DNA of 64,000 bases from Aldehydirespirator sp965200005 (GTDB lineage Bacteria; Actinomycetota; Acidimicrobiia; Acidimicrobiales; Aldehydirespiratoraceae). The position numbers and the translations under genes are program-made. Under the pieces are notes generated by a model. It was not told where the DNA came from. It was given only the letters and a program-made list of their open reading frames with translations, and did not search any database. The DNA lies in contig OZ241331.1 in NCBI GenBank assembly GCA_965200005.1, positions 2,046,001 to 2,110,000 on the forward strand, written 5' to 3'. This document shows, piece by piece, positions 1 through 8,263 of the stretch; the first letter of the stretch is position 1; each line of letters begins with the position of its first letter.

Positions 1-186
1 CTGGGATAAGCCCGTCGGGCTTCGAGCAGGCGCCGCTAGCTCAGAGCTTCGCTCACAAATAGCAACAACCCGGCGCTCTCAGGCGCACCGGCCGCCGACA
101 GAGGCTCTGCGTTAGGCCAGGTCCAGGAGCACAGGAGCAAGAGACCAGGGTCGGAAGTAACCAGGGTCAGCCAGTCAGAGGAATAG
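1..186. other. Intergenic stretch with short repeats
   Basis: No coding region is supported here. A perfect short palindrome lies at 8-22 (AAGCCCG, T, CGGGCTT) and could be a hairpin at the end of a gene outside the window. Two short direct repeats follow: ACCAGGGTC at 144-152 and 160-168, and CAGTCAGAGGA at 172-182 and 191-201, the second pair spanning the crotonase stop codon. No T-rich tract marks a clear terminator. Confidence 0.4.
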
Positions 187-1161
187 TCAGCAGTCAGAGG
201 AGCAAAGGGAGTCAACGAGGCCCCAACTCAAGGCGGTTCGGGCGTCGACTTCAACGTTGGTGATCAGCCATCTCAGAGTGCGCTGACGGCCGATCCTCGC
301 AGGGATACTGACGGTGCCTCCTGCGCCGGGGATGAGTCCCATGGATAGCTCCGGCAAGCGGAATCGGACCTTTGGTGTGGCTACGACAGTTCCACAGAAG
401 GCTGCAAGTTCGACGCCTGCACCTACGCACGCGCCATCGATCTGCGCAGTAACCCGTGGGGCTAGCGCGGCAAGCCACGGTGCAACGTTGGCTCGGCTCC
501 TTATTAGGTGGGCTTCAGGGGGGGTGGGTACGGTGCCGAACTCTGCCGGGTCACCGCCTGCGCAGAAATGACCCCCTGCACCTCGCAATATCACGGCCCG
601 GGTGCCGCCACTGGCAACGAGAGCCTTGAAGACGTCCACAAGTTCGTCTCGCATGGCAGCGTCCAGCAAGTTGCGCAGCCGGCGACGTTGCATGGTCACG
701 GTTACTGACGAGCCGTCGTCACGCACCCGTAAACGTGGCTCCCCAGCGTCACGGCGGACACGACGCCCTCGGCGCGCAAGCCAGCTGGTGTGCTCGGGGC
801 CTGCTTGCAGAGTTGCGTATGCGAGGCTCTCGATCAGCAAGCCATCCGCGACGCTGGCTTGCTCGCATGCTCGAAGCGTCTGGGCAGCCACAACCGAGGC
901 CTGCGGTGACCGTCGGATCCCAGCGATTACGGGTTCGGGGTCGTCTACCACCAGATCCCAGGCTGGGTCGCCAGCACCGACCGCCACGGACACGACCGGC
1001 AGGCGTGCAAGCGCTGCTGCTACTTCTTTGGCAGGTTCGCTGCCGACATCCACCACAACTGCGGAAGTGCCATCCGCAGCGGCGCAGTCGAGCACGAACC
1101 GGTCGAAGTCAACAGAGCCACAGGCTCCCTGGATGTCTTCGAGCCGCCAGACCTCAACCAC
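187..1161 (-). CDS. Enoyl-CoA hydratase/isomerase (crotonase) family protein
   Basis: The C-terminal 190 residues of this 324-residue protein form a crotonase domain that binds and polarises acyl-CoA thioesters. The oxyanion-hole motif HFCAGGD lies near residues 198-204 and ACVGAGVE near 244-251. Glutamates at about 251 and 272 (in PELSMGLIPGAGGT) match the two catalytic Glu positions of enoyl-CoA hydratases, so activity is plausible. The first 130 residues are a poorly conserved extension not typical of small crotonases. I chose the GTG at 1161 because it overlaps the upstream ligase stop codon by 8 bases (GTGGTTGA), which suggests translational coupling; the longer reading frame from 1245 lies inside the ligase gene. 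It is the last gene of a three-gene minus-strand operon. The substrate is unknown; an aromatic or branched acyl-CoA is possible. Confidence 0.82.
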   Translation of the reverse strand: MVEVWRLEDIQGACGSVDFDRFVLDCAAADGTSAVVVDVGSEPAKEVAAALARLPVVSVAVGAGDPAWDLVVDDPEPVIAGIRRSPQASVVAAQTLRACEQASVADGLLIESLAYATLQAGPEHTSWLARRGRRVRRDAGEPRLRVRDDGSSVTVTMQRRRLRNLLDAAMRDELVDVFKALVASGGTRAVILRGAGGHFCAGGDPAEFGTVPTPPEAHLIRSRANVAPWLAALAPRVTAQIDGACVGAGVELAAFCGTVVATPKVRFRLPELSMGLIPGAGGTVSIPARIGRQRTLRWLITNVEVDARTALSWGLVDSLCSSDC

Positions 1162-2689
1162 GGGTGGAACTATCGGCGTTGGCGAAACGATCCCGCAGCA
1201 CACGGCGCAGTAACTTGCCGGTGTCGTTGTAGGGCAGTTCGTCAACGAAGTAGATGTCCCGTGGGGTGCGACTGGAACGCAGTCGCGAGGTGACCAGATC
1301 TCGCAACTCAGAAGCCTCAGGAGCGGGCTGTCTTGTCACGACAGCTAGCGCGACTTCCTCGCCCCACTCAATGCTTGGAACTCCAAATGCCGCGACATCG
1401 GCCACGCCTGGATGAGCAATGACAACGTCTTCGATCTCGCCGGGAGACATGTTCTCGCCACCACGGATGATGAGATCGTCATTGCGGCCCAGCAGCCACA
1501 CGTACCCGTCGCCGTCTATGCGACCGCCGTCGCGCGTGTGGAACCAGCCATCTGAGTCGAGTTGAGAGCCGCTTTCGAGGTACTCGCCTGAGACATGTTC
1601 GCCACGCACCCAGATCTCACCGGCCACGCCCGTTGGTACTTCGCTTCCATCGGTGTCACGCACCGAAACTTCAACCGTAGGAAGGGGCCGACCAACTGAT
1701 GACAATCTGGAACGCACTTTGGGATCATCGGATGCAAGTGCCTGACGGTGCTCTTCGGGACTCAACAGGCAGACAGTGGAACTTGTCTCTGTGAGGCCGT
1801 AAGCGTGAGCGAAACCGGCTTCGGGGAACAACTCCAGAGCTCGCTCAACCACCCCAAGGTGTGACTTGCCGCCCCCATATGCGATGGCTCGCACCCCGGG
1901 CAACGTCTCACCACGACGCTTGAGCGCATCCGTTATGCGAGCCAACATCGTGGGCACGAGCATGGCGTGCGTCACGCTCTCGGCTTGGGCCAGGTCGATC
2001 CAGTCGTCAGCATCAAACTTGGGCATCATCACGATCCGCCGTCCCGAGAACACTTGCGAGAGTTGCGCTGCAACCGAGGCCACGTGATACGGCGGTACAG
2101 CCATTAGGTGCGACTCGTCGGTGCCCGCAGAAGCGAAGTCCACCGTTCCAAAGACATAGGAGGCGAGGTGCTTGTGACGAAGCACCGCGGACTTGGGGGC
2201 TCCCGTGGTGCCGCTGGTGTAGAGCAACACTGCCGCTGCATCCCCGTCGTTGGGCCAGTCAGCGACCTCTGGGAGATCGCCGGATGTCGAGACGGTTGAT
2301 GATGACTCCTGTGACGCCAGAAGGTCGCTGCTCCGCAACATCGTGAGCCCATCGAGCGTTGTAAGCCTGGTTTCGGTTGACTCATCGACTAGGGCCAACG
2401 CAGGTGTCACTCTGGCCACAAGCTTGCGAAGGTCGGCGTCGGGGAGGCGGTAGTTGACCGGAACGTAAGGCACGCCTGCCCAGGCAGAGCCAAACAGCGC
2501 CACCGGCAAGGCGGAGTCCGGTTCGCAACACACCACCATGTGTTGAGCACCGCTTGATCGCAGCCGCGCTGCCAGGTGTTGTGCTGCCTCTAGCAGACGT
2601 CCATGCGTCAATCTGGCAGCGACTGGACCAGCCACGAGGCGCTCTGGCATGGCGCTGGTTGTCATCTCCAGCAGCATCATGATGTTCAT
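1154..2689 (-). CDS. AMP-dependent acyl-CoA synthetase/ligase
   Basis: This 511-residue adenylate-forming enzyme of the ANL superfamily would activate a carboxylic acid with ATP and join it to CoA. The P-loop motif YTSGTTGAPK lies near residue 158, YGLTETSS near 297, and the hinge and mobile domain GRNDDLIIRGGENMSPGEIE near 402. The C-terminal catalytic lysine is in NDTGKLLRR near residue 492. It sits between a 101-residue unknown gene and a crotonase, all on the minus strand with short gaps. It is shorter at the N-terminus than many fatty acyl-CoA ligases and resembles the MenE/aryl-CoA ligase size class. The substrate cannot be read from sequence. The ATG at 2689 has only a weak ribosome site, and ATG codons a few residues later are alternatives. 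Confidence 0.9.
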   Translation of the reverse strand: MNIMMLLEMTTSAMPERLVAGPVAARLTHGRLLEAAQHLAARLRSSGAQHMVVCCEPDSALPVALFGSAWAGVPYVPVNYRLPDADLRKLVARVTPALALVDESTETRLTTLDGLTMLRSSDLLASQESSSTVSTSGDLPEVADWPNDGDAAAVLLYTSGTTGAPKSAVLRHKHLASYVFGTVDFASAGTDESHLMAVPPYHVASVAAQLSQVFSGRRIVMMPKFDADDWIDLAQAESVTHAMLVPTMLARITDALKRRGETLPGVRAIAYGGGKSHLGVVERALELFPEAGFAHAYGLTETSSTVCLLSPEEHRQALASDDPKVRSRLSSVGRPLPTVEVSVRDTDGSEVPTGVAGEIWVRGEHVSGEYLESGSQLDSDGWFHTRDGGRIDGDGYVWLLGRNDDLIIRGGENMSPGEIEDVVIAHPGVADVAAFGVPSIEWGEEVALAVVTRQPAPEASELRDLVTSRLRSSRTPRDIYFVDELPYNDTGKLLRRVLRDRFANADSSTRG

Positions 2690-2720
2690 GACAAAGGCGT
2701 GTTAGAAGCGGGAAGTTGGC

Positions 2721-3026
2721 CTAATCCGAGGCGGGTAGCGGTTTCGTTTGTTTAATGGCGAGCACCTCACCGTCGAGCGCCATTGAGCCCGTACCCGCTT
2801 TGGTGCATAGCAACTCGATCCGCTCACCCTGGTCGCCATAACGCTTGCCGAGCAGGCTTCCACCCGCGGCGTCGGGCTGTGGCTCTCCTGATCTGGTCGC
2901 AGTGCCTACCGGCACCATGTCCGCACCGCCACAAGTCAGGTTCGCAGAGCCAATGCCTTTAACGACGATGGCTTCAGTCAGGCACACGGTGCTCTGGAAG
3001 CGGGCGCCCGGTCGCAGTTCGACCAT
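2721..3026 (-). CDS. Conserved small protein of unknown function, first gene of acyl-CoA operon
   Basis: This 101-residue protein begins MVELRPGARF. It contains two cysteines in a STVCLTEAIVV...LTCGGADMVP arrangement and a glycine-rich LLGKRYGDQGERIELLCTKAG segment, giving three cysteines in all. I do not recognise the family. The start at 3026 is well supported by a GGAGG sequence about ten bases upstream, whereas the longer open frame to 3167 has no ribosome site and would overlap the divergent CoA-transferase gene. It lies 31 bases upstream of the ligase and probably starts the operon, so a role tied to the same CoA-thioester pathway is likely. A small metal-binding or redox accessory is possible but is not shown by any known motif. 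Confidence 0.6.
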   Translation of the reverse strand: MVELRPGARFQSTVCLTEAIVVKGIGSANLTCGGADMVPVGTATRSGEPQPDAAGGSLLGKRYGDQGERIELLCTKAGTGSMALDGEVLAIKQTKPLPASD

Positions 3027-3128
3027 GAATGTCGTCCTCCCTGCCGATTCTGGTGCGACAAGTATGCTCCGGCGATCATCGACCTGGGAGCAACAGGGGC
3101 ACCGAGAGAGACAATTCCCCTCGGGCTC

Positions 3129-4367
3129 TTGTTTGGGCAGATCGACGGCTCGTCGGGACAGGGACATTGCCTCACTGAAGACGAGGCGGTGCGAACGTGG
3201 GCTGCTTCAGGATTGATGCAATTGACGGGCCCGTCAAACGGATCCCCTCAGGTTGGGCCTGCTGCAGTCGTCGTCCCACTGCGGACTTTAAGCGAGTCGT
3301 TCAGGATCGCTACTCGTGACCTAGGCAACGAGACAGTTGTTGACCCGCTCGGGTTAGCAAGCCAACGGGCCGTCTACACACGCCTTTGCAGGAATGGATC
3401 GACAAGTGTCGGAGGCTCCGCACAGATGGTTCAAACGGCAGATGGATGGGTTGCGCTCAACTCGCCGCGACCCAGCGATGTGGCTGCGCTTCCCGCTCTG
3501 ATCGGGGCTCGTTCTGGAAGTGTTCGGTGGCCCGAAGTTGAGCAGGCCCTGGGTGAGATGACCTCGGCTGAAGTCGTGCAGACGGCCACGCTTCTGGGAC
3601 TGGCTTGCGCTGAAGTAGCAGAGCGCGAACCGCAACCTGAGCCTTGGGAAATAGGCGAGACAATTAGCGTGACGGCGCCCCGAGCGCGGCCGCTGGTTGT
3701 TGATCTCACGAGTCTGTGGGCCGGGCCGCTAGCTGGTGCGCTATTAGCGCATGCTGGGTGCCGGGTCATCAAGATTGAGTCCCACGCACGTCCCGATGGT
3801 GCCAGGCGAGGCTCGCAAGGATTCTTCAGACTGCTAAACGACAACAAGCACCTCGAGAAGCTCCACCTGCCGGAGCGCTCCGCCGTCAACGAGCTGCGCG
3901 CCATGCTACGGCGCGCCGATGTGGTATTGGAGGCGAGCCGGCCCAGGGTGATGCAGCAGTGGGGGATCGACCCGAACGAGATCGTGTCGCAGGGAACCAT
4001 CTGGATCTCGATCACCGGCTACGGACGCAGAGGTACGGCTGCGAACCGGGTTGCGTTTGGTGACGATGCCGCTGCGGCTGCTGGGCTGGTCGTGACCGGC
4101 GATCCCCCCATGTTTGTCGGCGACGCCCTCGCCGATCCGATCACAGGCCTTACGGCAGCCACAGCAGCCGCGCGCCTGCTTGTACGACAGACTGCTGCCT
4201 TAGTTGACGTGTCGCTTGCCGGTGCGGCGGCATGGGTGCGAGGCCGGGCCGGTCGATGGATCAACCGTCGCGTCTTCAAACGTGAGGGTCGCTGGTGGGT
4301 GGAGCTCAGCGACGGCCTGGTTCCTGTAGCAAAGCCAGCCGCTTCACGGATCGTGCGTCACAGCTAA
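3129..4367 (+). CDS. CaiB/BaiF family III CoA-transferase-like protein with swapped domain order
   Basis: This 412-residue protein has the parts of a family III CoA-transferase, in which CoA is passed between acids through an aspartyl-CoA intermediate. The order is reversed. Residues 28-34 (SGLMQLTG) to about 165 resemble the later part of canonical family members, including GWVALNSPRPSDVAALPALIG at 106-126. Residues 187-340 resemble the canonical beginning, with VVDLTSLWAGPLAGALLAH, then ITGYGRRGT, then GDALADPITG, whose Asp336 is the candidate catalytic residue. The start at the TTG at 3129 is uncertain because no good ribosome site is visible. It runs divergently from the ligase operon and lies nine bases before the carboxyltransferase, with which it probably forms an operon. 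Confidence 0.75.
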   Translation: MFGQIDGSSGQGHCLTEDEAVRTWAASGLMQLTGPSNGSPQVGPAAVVVPLRTLSESFRIATRDLGNETVVDPLGLASQRAVYTRLCRNGSTSVGGSAQMVQTADGWVALNSPRPSDVAALPALIGARSGSVRWPEVEQALGEMTSAEVVQTATLLGLACAEVAEREPQPEPWEIGETISVTAPRARPLVVDLTSLWAGPLAGALLAHAGCRVIKIESHARPDGARRGSQGFFRLLNDNKHLEKLHLPERSAVNELRAMLRRADVVLEASRPRVMQQWGIDPNEIVSQGTIWISITGYGRRGTAANRVAFGDDAAAAAGLVVTGDPPMFVGDALADPITGLTAATAAARLLVRQTAALVDVSLAGAAAWVRGRAGRWINRRVFKREGRWWVELSDGLVPVAKPAASRIVRHS

Positions 4368-4376
4368 CGTCACGCC

Positions 4377-5867
4377 GTGAGCCAAGCGTGGGATGCCACC
4401 CTTACCGACCTTGAAGCGCGCCGTCGCAAGGCACGAGCCATGGGTGGGCCCGCAAAGTTGGCCCGTCACCGTGACAGCGGCAAGTTGGATGCCCGAACAC
4501 GCATCAACTTGGTTGCCGACAAAGGATCGTTCACCGAAATCGGCACGCTTGCAGGCCCCGTACCCGCTGACGCTTTCGTAGCAGGCGTAGCCACGATCGA
4601 GGGGCGCCCGGTAGCTGTCGGTGCTGAAGACTTCACCACTCTGGGCGGCTCAATCGGCCCCGCTGCCACTCGCAAACGCTGGCGGATCGCCGACATTGCT
4701 GGCCGTGAACGGATCCCGCTGGTCATGTTGCTTGAAGGTGCTGGTCACCGTCCTCCGATGCCGGCTGATCCAGGCGGGGGAGGGCCCAACGACCTCCAGA
4801 TTCAGGCCTCACTGTCGGGACTTGTGCCGATGGTGTGTGGTGTGCTTGGCCCTTCAGCGGGCCACGGCGCTGTGACTGCGCTTCTATGTGATTTCTCTGT
4901 GATGACGCCCCAGGCGTCGATCTTCACCGCGGGGCCTCCGGTCGTGGAGGCATCCCTAGGGGAGCGCGTCAGCAAGGAGGATCTCGGTGGGCCCGGGGTT
5001 GCTATCGGTGCAGGAACCATTCACAACCAAGCCGGCGATGACCTTGACCTGCTACAGCAGATTCGGGCCTACCTCTCGTATTTCGGTTCGTCAGCCTGGG
5101 AGCGACCGCCATATGTCGATACTGGAGACACCGACAAGCGCCGCATCGAGCACATCCTCGGGATCGTCCCGAGAGATCCCAGGCAGGCCTATGACATGTA
5201 CGAGGTCGTAGAACTGATCTCGGATCTCGGTGAGATATTCGAGATTCAGGGCAGCTATGGGCCGTCGATCATTTGCGTTCTTGCCCGCATCGGTGGTCAT
5301 TCTGTGGGCATCGTGGCTAACCAACCATTGATGCTTGCCGGATCGATCGACACCGCCGCGGCAACCAAAGCAGCGCACTTCATCTCGGTGTGCGACAGCT
5401 TTCATCTGCCGCTGGTGTTCCTAAGTGACAACCCGGGTGTGCTTGCGGGCTCTGCCTCGGAAGGTGCCGGAGTGCTGCGTGCCTCGGCTCGGATGTACGC
5501 CGCGCAGACAACTGCAAACATCGCAAAGATCCATGTGACCCTGCGGAAGGCTTTCGGGTTCGGAAGTTGTGTCATGGCCATGAACCCTCATGATGCTCAA
5601 ACGCTCAGCTTCGCCTTTCCTGCTGCGTCAGTAGGTGCAATGGGTGCAGCCGGAGCGGGCCGTGCCGTGCGTGCAAGCGAACAAACCTCAGCTGACTTAC
5701 GGCAGGCAGAACAGGAGTCCGCTTACCGATCGGCCTCTGGGCTCAGCTTCGATGAGGTGATCGATCCACGAGAACTACGAAACGCAATCCTCACAGCGCT
5801 TGAGTTGTCGCAGCGACGACGCAGTCACCCAGCAGAACCCAAACGCCACACCGGCATCTCGCCCTAG
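4377..5867 (+). CDS. Acyl-CoA carboxylase carboxyltransferase (beta) subunit
   Basis: This 496-residue protein of the AccD5/PccB/MccB carboxyltransferase family would transfer carboxyl from biotin to an acyl-CoA. The family layout of two crotonase-like halves is visible: an N-terminal half around GGSIGPAATRKRWRIAD and LLEGAGHRPPMP, and a C-terminal half around AATKAAHFISVCDSF and PLVFLSDNPG. The GTG start at 4377 follows the CoA-transferase stop by nine bases, so the two are probably co-transcribed. No biotin carboxylase or biotin-carrier gene is nearby, so it must share one encoded elsewhere or catalyse a biotin-independent reaction. Its end overlaps the convergent serC by four bases. The acyl substrate is not determined. 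Confidence 0.85.
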   Translation: MSQAWDATLTDLEARRRKARAMGGPAKLARHRDSGKLDARTRINLVADKGSFTEIGTLAGPVPADAFVAGVATIEGRPVAVGAEDFTTLGGSIGPAATRKRWRIADIAGRERIPLVMLLEGAGHRPPMPADPGGGGPNDLQIQASLSGLVPMVCGVLGPSAGHGAVTALLCDFSVMTPQASIFTAGPPVVEASLGERVSKEDLGGPGVAIGAGTIHNQAGDDLDLLQQIRAYLSYFGSSAWERPPYVDTGDTDKRRIEHILGIVPRDPRQAYDMYEVVELISDLGEIFEIQGSYGPSIICVLARIGGHSVGIVANQPLMLAGSIDTAAATKAAHFISVCDSFHLPLVFLSDNPGVLAGSASEGAGVLRASARMYAAQTTANIAKIHVTLRKAFGFGSCVMAMNPHDAQTLSFAFPAASVGAMGAAGAGRAVRASEQTSADLRQAEQESAYRSASGLSFDEVIDPRELRNAILTALELSQRRRSHPAEPKRHTGISP

Positions 5868-7000
5868 GCGATCAAGCGTTCTACGACGTAATCGATACAG
5901 GCGGTGAGAGCCTCAATGTCGTCAGGATCGACAGCCGGGAACATGCCGATCCGCATTTGGTTGCGACCCAGCTTGCGGTAACCCTCAGTGTCCACGATCC
6001 CGTTGTAGCGCAGCGTGGCACTGATCGCATCGGCCTCAACAACCGGGTCAAAGTCGATCGTCGCCACTACTGAACTGCGTAGGGATGTGTCAGTTACGAA
6101 CGGGAACGCTACGGAGGAAGCCTCCGCCCAGCCGTACAGGATGGCAGCGGACCGTTCACTGCGAGCGACAGCCCACGACAAGCCACCGTTTGCATTGAGC
6201 CAGTTCACCTGCTGCAGAGTCAGATAGATCGTGGCAAGCGCCGTGGTGTTGTAGGTCTGATCTTTGCGAGAGTTGGCTACCGCCTTCTTCAGATCCAGAA
6301 ACGCTGGAGTCCAGCGTCCACCAACTGCTAGCCGCTCAACACGCTCAACCGCAGCGGGTGACATGAGCGCAATCCAGAGCCCGCCATCGCTAGAGAGCGC
6401 CTTCTGGGGAGCGAAGTAGTAGGCATCGCAAGCTGACGCATCAAATCTCAACCCTCCAGCGCCCGAAGTCGCATCCACGAGCACCAAAGCATCCGGGTCT
6501 CCGGCGGGACGCTGCACCGGCACCATCACACCTGTGGAGGTCTCGTTGTGGGGGTAGCAGTAGGTGTCGACGCCCTCTACGGCCTCAAGCGGCGGGCAGG
6601 TGCCGTAAGGCCCCTCGCTCACCGATGGCTCTTGAAGGTGCGGTGCCGATGCGGTCACCGCCACGAACTTCGAACTGAATTCACCGATCGAGATGTGATG
6701 GCTCCGGCGATCGATCAGCCCGAAACTGGCAGCATCCCAGAAGGCCGTCGCGCCGCCGTTGCCCAGCACTACGTCGTAGTCCTCGGGCATGCAGAGCAAC
6801 TCGGCAATTCCAGTACGCAGTTCACCGACCACCGTGCGCACTCCAGGACGGCGGTGACTCGTACCCAGATAGTCCTCGGCGCGTGCCGCCAGCGCAGCGG
6901 CTGCCTCGGGCCGGAACTTTGAAGGCCCGCAGCCAAACCGGCCATCGCCTGGCTTCATGGAAGCGGGGATCGTTATCTTTGACGGAGCATTGGTCGACAT
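5864..7000 (-). CDS. serC: Phosphoserine aminotransferase
   Basis: SerC converts 3-phosphohydroxypyruvate and glutamate to phosphoserine in serine biosynthesis and also serves pyridoxine biosynthesis in some bacteria. The 378-residue protein opens with IPASMKPGDGRFGCGPSK, typical of the actinobacterial SerC branch, and the PLP-binding lysine is Lys200 in YYFAPQKALSSDGG. The ATG at 7000 fits the family N-terminus. It is transcribed divergently from the aspartate aminotransferase-like gene, with 60 bases between start codons, so both promoters lie in that gap. Length and motifs are normal and nothing suggests damage. Confidence 0.93.
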   Translation of the reverse strand: MSTNAPSKITIPASMKPGDGRFGCGPSKFRPEAAAALAARAEDYLGTSHRRPGVRTVVGELRTGIAELLCMPEDYDVVLGNGGATAFWDAASFGLIDRRSHHISIGEFSSKFVAVTASAPHLQEPSVSEGPYGTCPPLEAVEGVDTYCYPHNETSTGVMVPVQRPAGDPDALVLVDATSGAGGLRFDASACDAYYFAPQKALSSDGGLWIALMSPAAVERVERLAVGGRWTPAFLDLKKAVANSRKDQTYNTTALATIYLTLQQVNWLNANGGLSWAVARSERSAAILYGWAEASSVAFPFVTDTSLRSSVVATIDFDPVVEADAISATLRYNGIVDTEGYRKLGRNQMRIGMFPAVDPDDIEALTACIDYVVERLIA

Positions 7001-7060
7001 CGCCTGCGAGTCTTACAGGCTCAAGGCGTCTCTCCACGGGTCTCCACTACGCTCGCCACC

Positions 7061-8263
7061 ATGGCCAGCGAACGCATCTCACGTCGAGTCGGCGCGATCG
7101 CTCCCTCTGCCACCCTGGCTGTTTCGACCAAGGCCAGGGCGATGCGCATGGCAGGCGAGCGAGTCATCAGCTTCGGCGCCGGCGAACCCGACTTCCCCAC
7201 CCCCGAACACATTGTCGAAGCGGCCGTGGCCGCTTGCCGCGACCCCAAGAACCACAAGTACACACCTGTTGGCGGCCTCGAAGATCTGCGGGAGGCCGTT
7301 GCTGCCAAGACGCACCGAGACTCTGGGCTCCAGGTCGATCCGGGCAATGTGCTGATCACTAATGGCGGTAAGCACGCCGTCTACAACGCCATCTCGGCAG
7401 TGATCAACCCTGGAGACGAGGTGTTGCTGCCAACCCCGTATTGGACGACCTACCCCGAACCAATCGCCCTAGCCGGCGGTGTCAGCGTGCCGGTGCTCGC
7501 TACTGCGACATCGGGCTTCCGGGTGAGCGTGGAACAGCTCGAAGCTGCCCGCACCGATCGCACCAAGGCGCTCATCTTCGTGTCGCCTTCCAACCCCACC
7601 GGCGCTGTGTACCCACGTGCCGAGATCGAAGCGATCGGGCAGTGGGCGGCCGAGCATGGCATCTGGGTGCTCACCGATGAGATCTACGAGCATCTCACCT
7701 ATGGCACCGTCGAGCATCACTCAATGCCGACGGTTGTTCCCGAGATTCAAGACCACTGCATCGTGTTAAACGGTGTCGCCAAGACCTATGCGATGACCGG
7801 TTGGCGGGTCGGCTGGATGATCGGGCCGCCCGACGTGATGTCAGCAGCCCGCAACCTGCAGTCACATTCCACGTCCAACGTGTGCAACGTTGCTCAAGCC
7901 GCAGCCCTGGCCGCTGTGTCGGGATCGCTTGATGATGTGCATCGCATGCGAGGGCATTTTGATCGCCGCCGCAAGACGATGTTCCGGCTCTTGAGCAGCA
8001 TCGACGGCCTGGTCTGTCCCGAACCTGAGGGTGCCTTCTACGCATATCCGGATGCCGGTGCCTTCATAGGTCGTGAGATCGCCGGCACGACGCCTGCTTC
8101 GACGCTTGAGCTAGCGGGCCTGCTGCTCGAGAAGGTGAAGGTGGCTGTTGTCCCCGGCGAGGCTTTCGGTGTCGCTGGAGGCATCAGGCTCTCCTTTGCT
8201 CTGGGAGATGATGAACTCGAAGAGGGCGTCAACCGGATCGTCGAGGTTCTTGGTGCCGCCTAG
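7061..8263 (+). CDS. Class I/II pyridoxal-phosphate aminotransferase (aspartate aminotransferase-like)
   Basis: This 400-residue fold-type I aminotransferase has all key features: GAGEPDFPTPEH near residue 40 (substrate loop), SPSNPTGAVY near 175, DEIYEHLTYG near 206, the PLP lysine Lys241 in NGVAKTYAMTGWRVGW, and the carboxylate-binding arginine in GGIRLSFA near the end. It matches the thermophilic-type AspB subgroup, which transaminates aspartate and often aromatic or branched amino acids. The ATG at 7061 is seven bases after a TACGCT hexamer (7048-7053), which suggests a leaderless mRNA. The next gene overlaps its stop codon by 11 bases. Exact substrate range is not determined. Confidence 0.9.
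   Translation: MASERISRRVGAIAPSATLAVSTKARAMRMAGERVISFGAGEPDFPTPEHIVEAAVAACRDPKNHKYTPVGGLEDLREAVAAKTHRDSGLQVDPGNVLITNGGKHAVYNAISAVINPGDEVLLPTPYWTTYPEPIALAGGVSVPVLATATSGFRVSVEQLEAARTDRTKALIFVSPSNPTGAVYPRAEIEAIGQWAAEHGIWVLTDEIYEHLTYGTVEHHSMPTVVPEIQDHCIVLNGVAKTYAMTGWRVGWMIGPPDVMSAARNLQSHSTSNVCNVAQAAALAAVSGSLDDVHRMRGHFDRRRKTMFRLLSSIDGLVCPEPEGAFYAYPDAGAFIGREIAGTTPASTLELAGLLLEKVKVAVVPGEAFGVAGGIRLSFALGDDELEEGVNRIVEVLGAA

Noticed and set aside
187..1245. Crotonase start at 1245
   Set aside because: The first 28 codons lie inside the ligase gene, while the GTG at 1161 gives the typical 8-base overlap.
2721..3167. A 148-residue version of the small acyl-operon protein
   Set aside because: The extra N-terminus has no ribosome site and collides with the divergent CoA-transferase. 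The ATG at 3026 has a GGAGG site.
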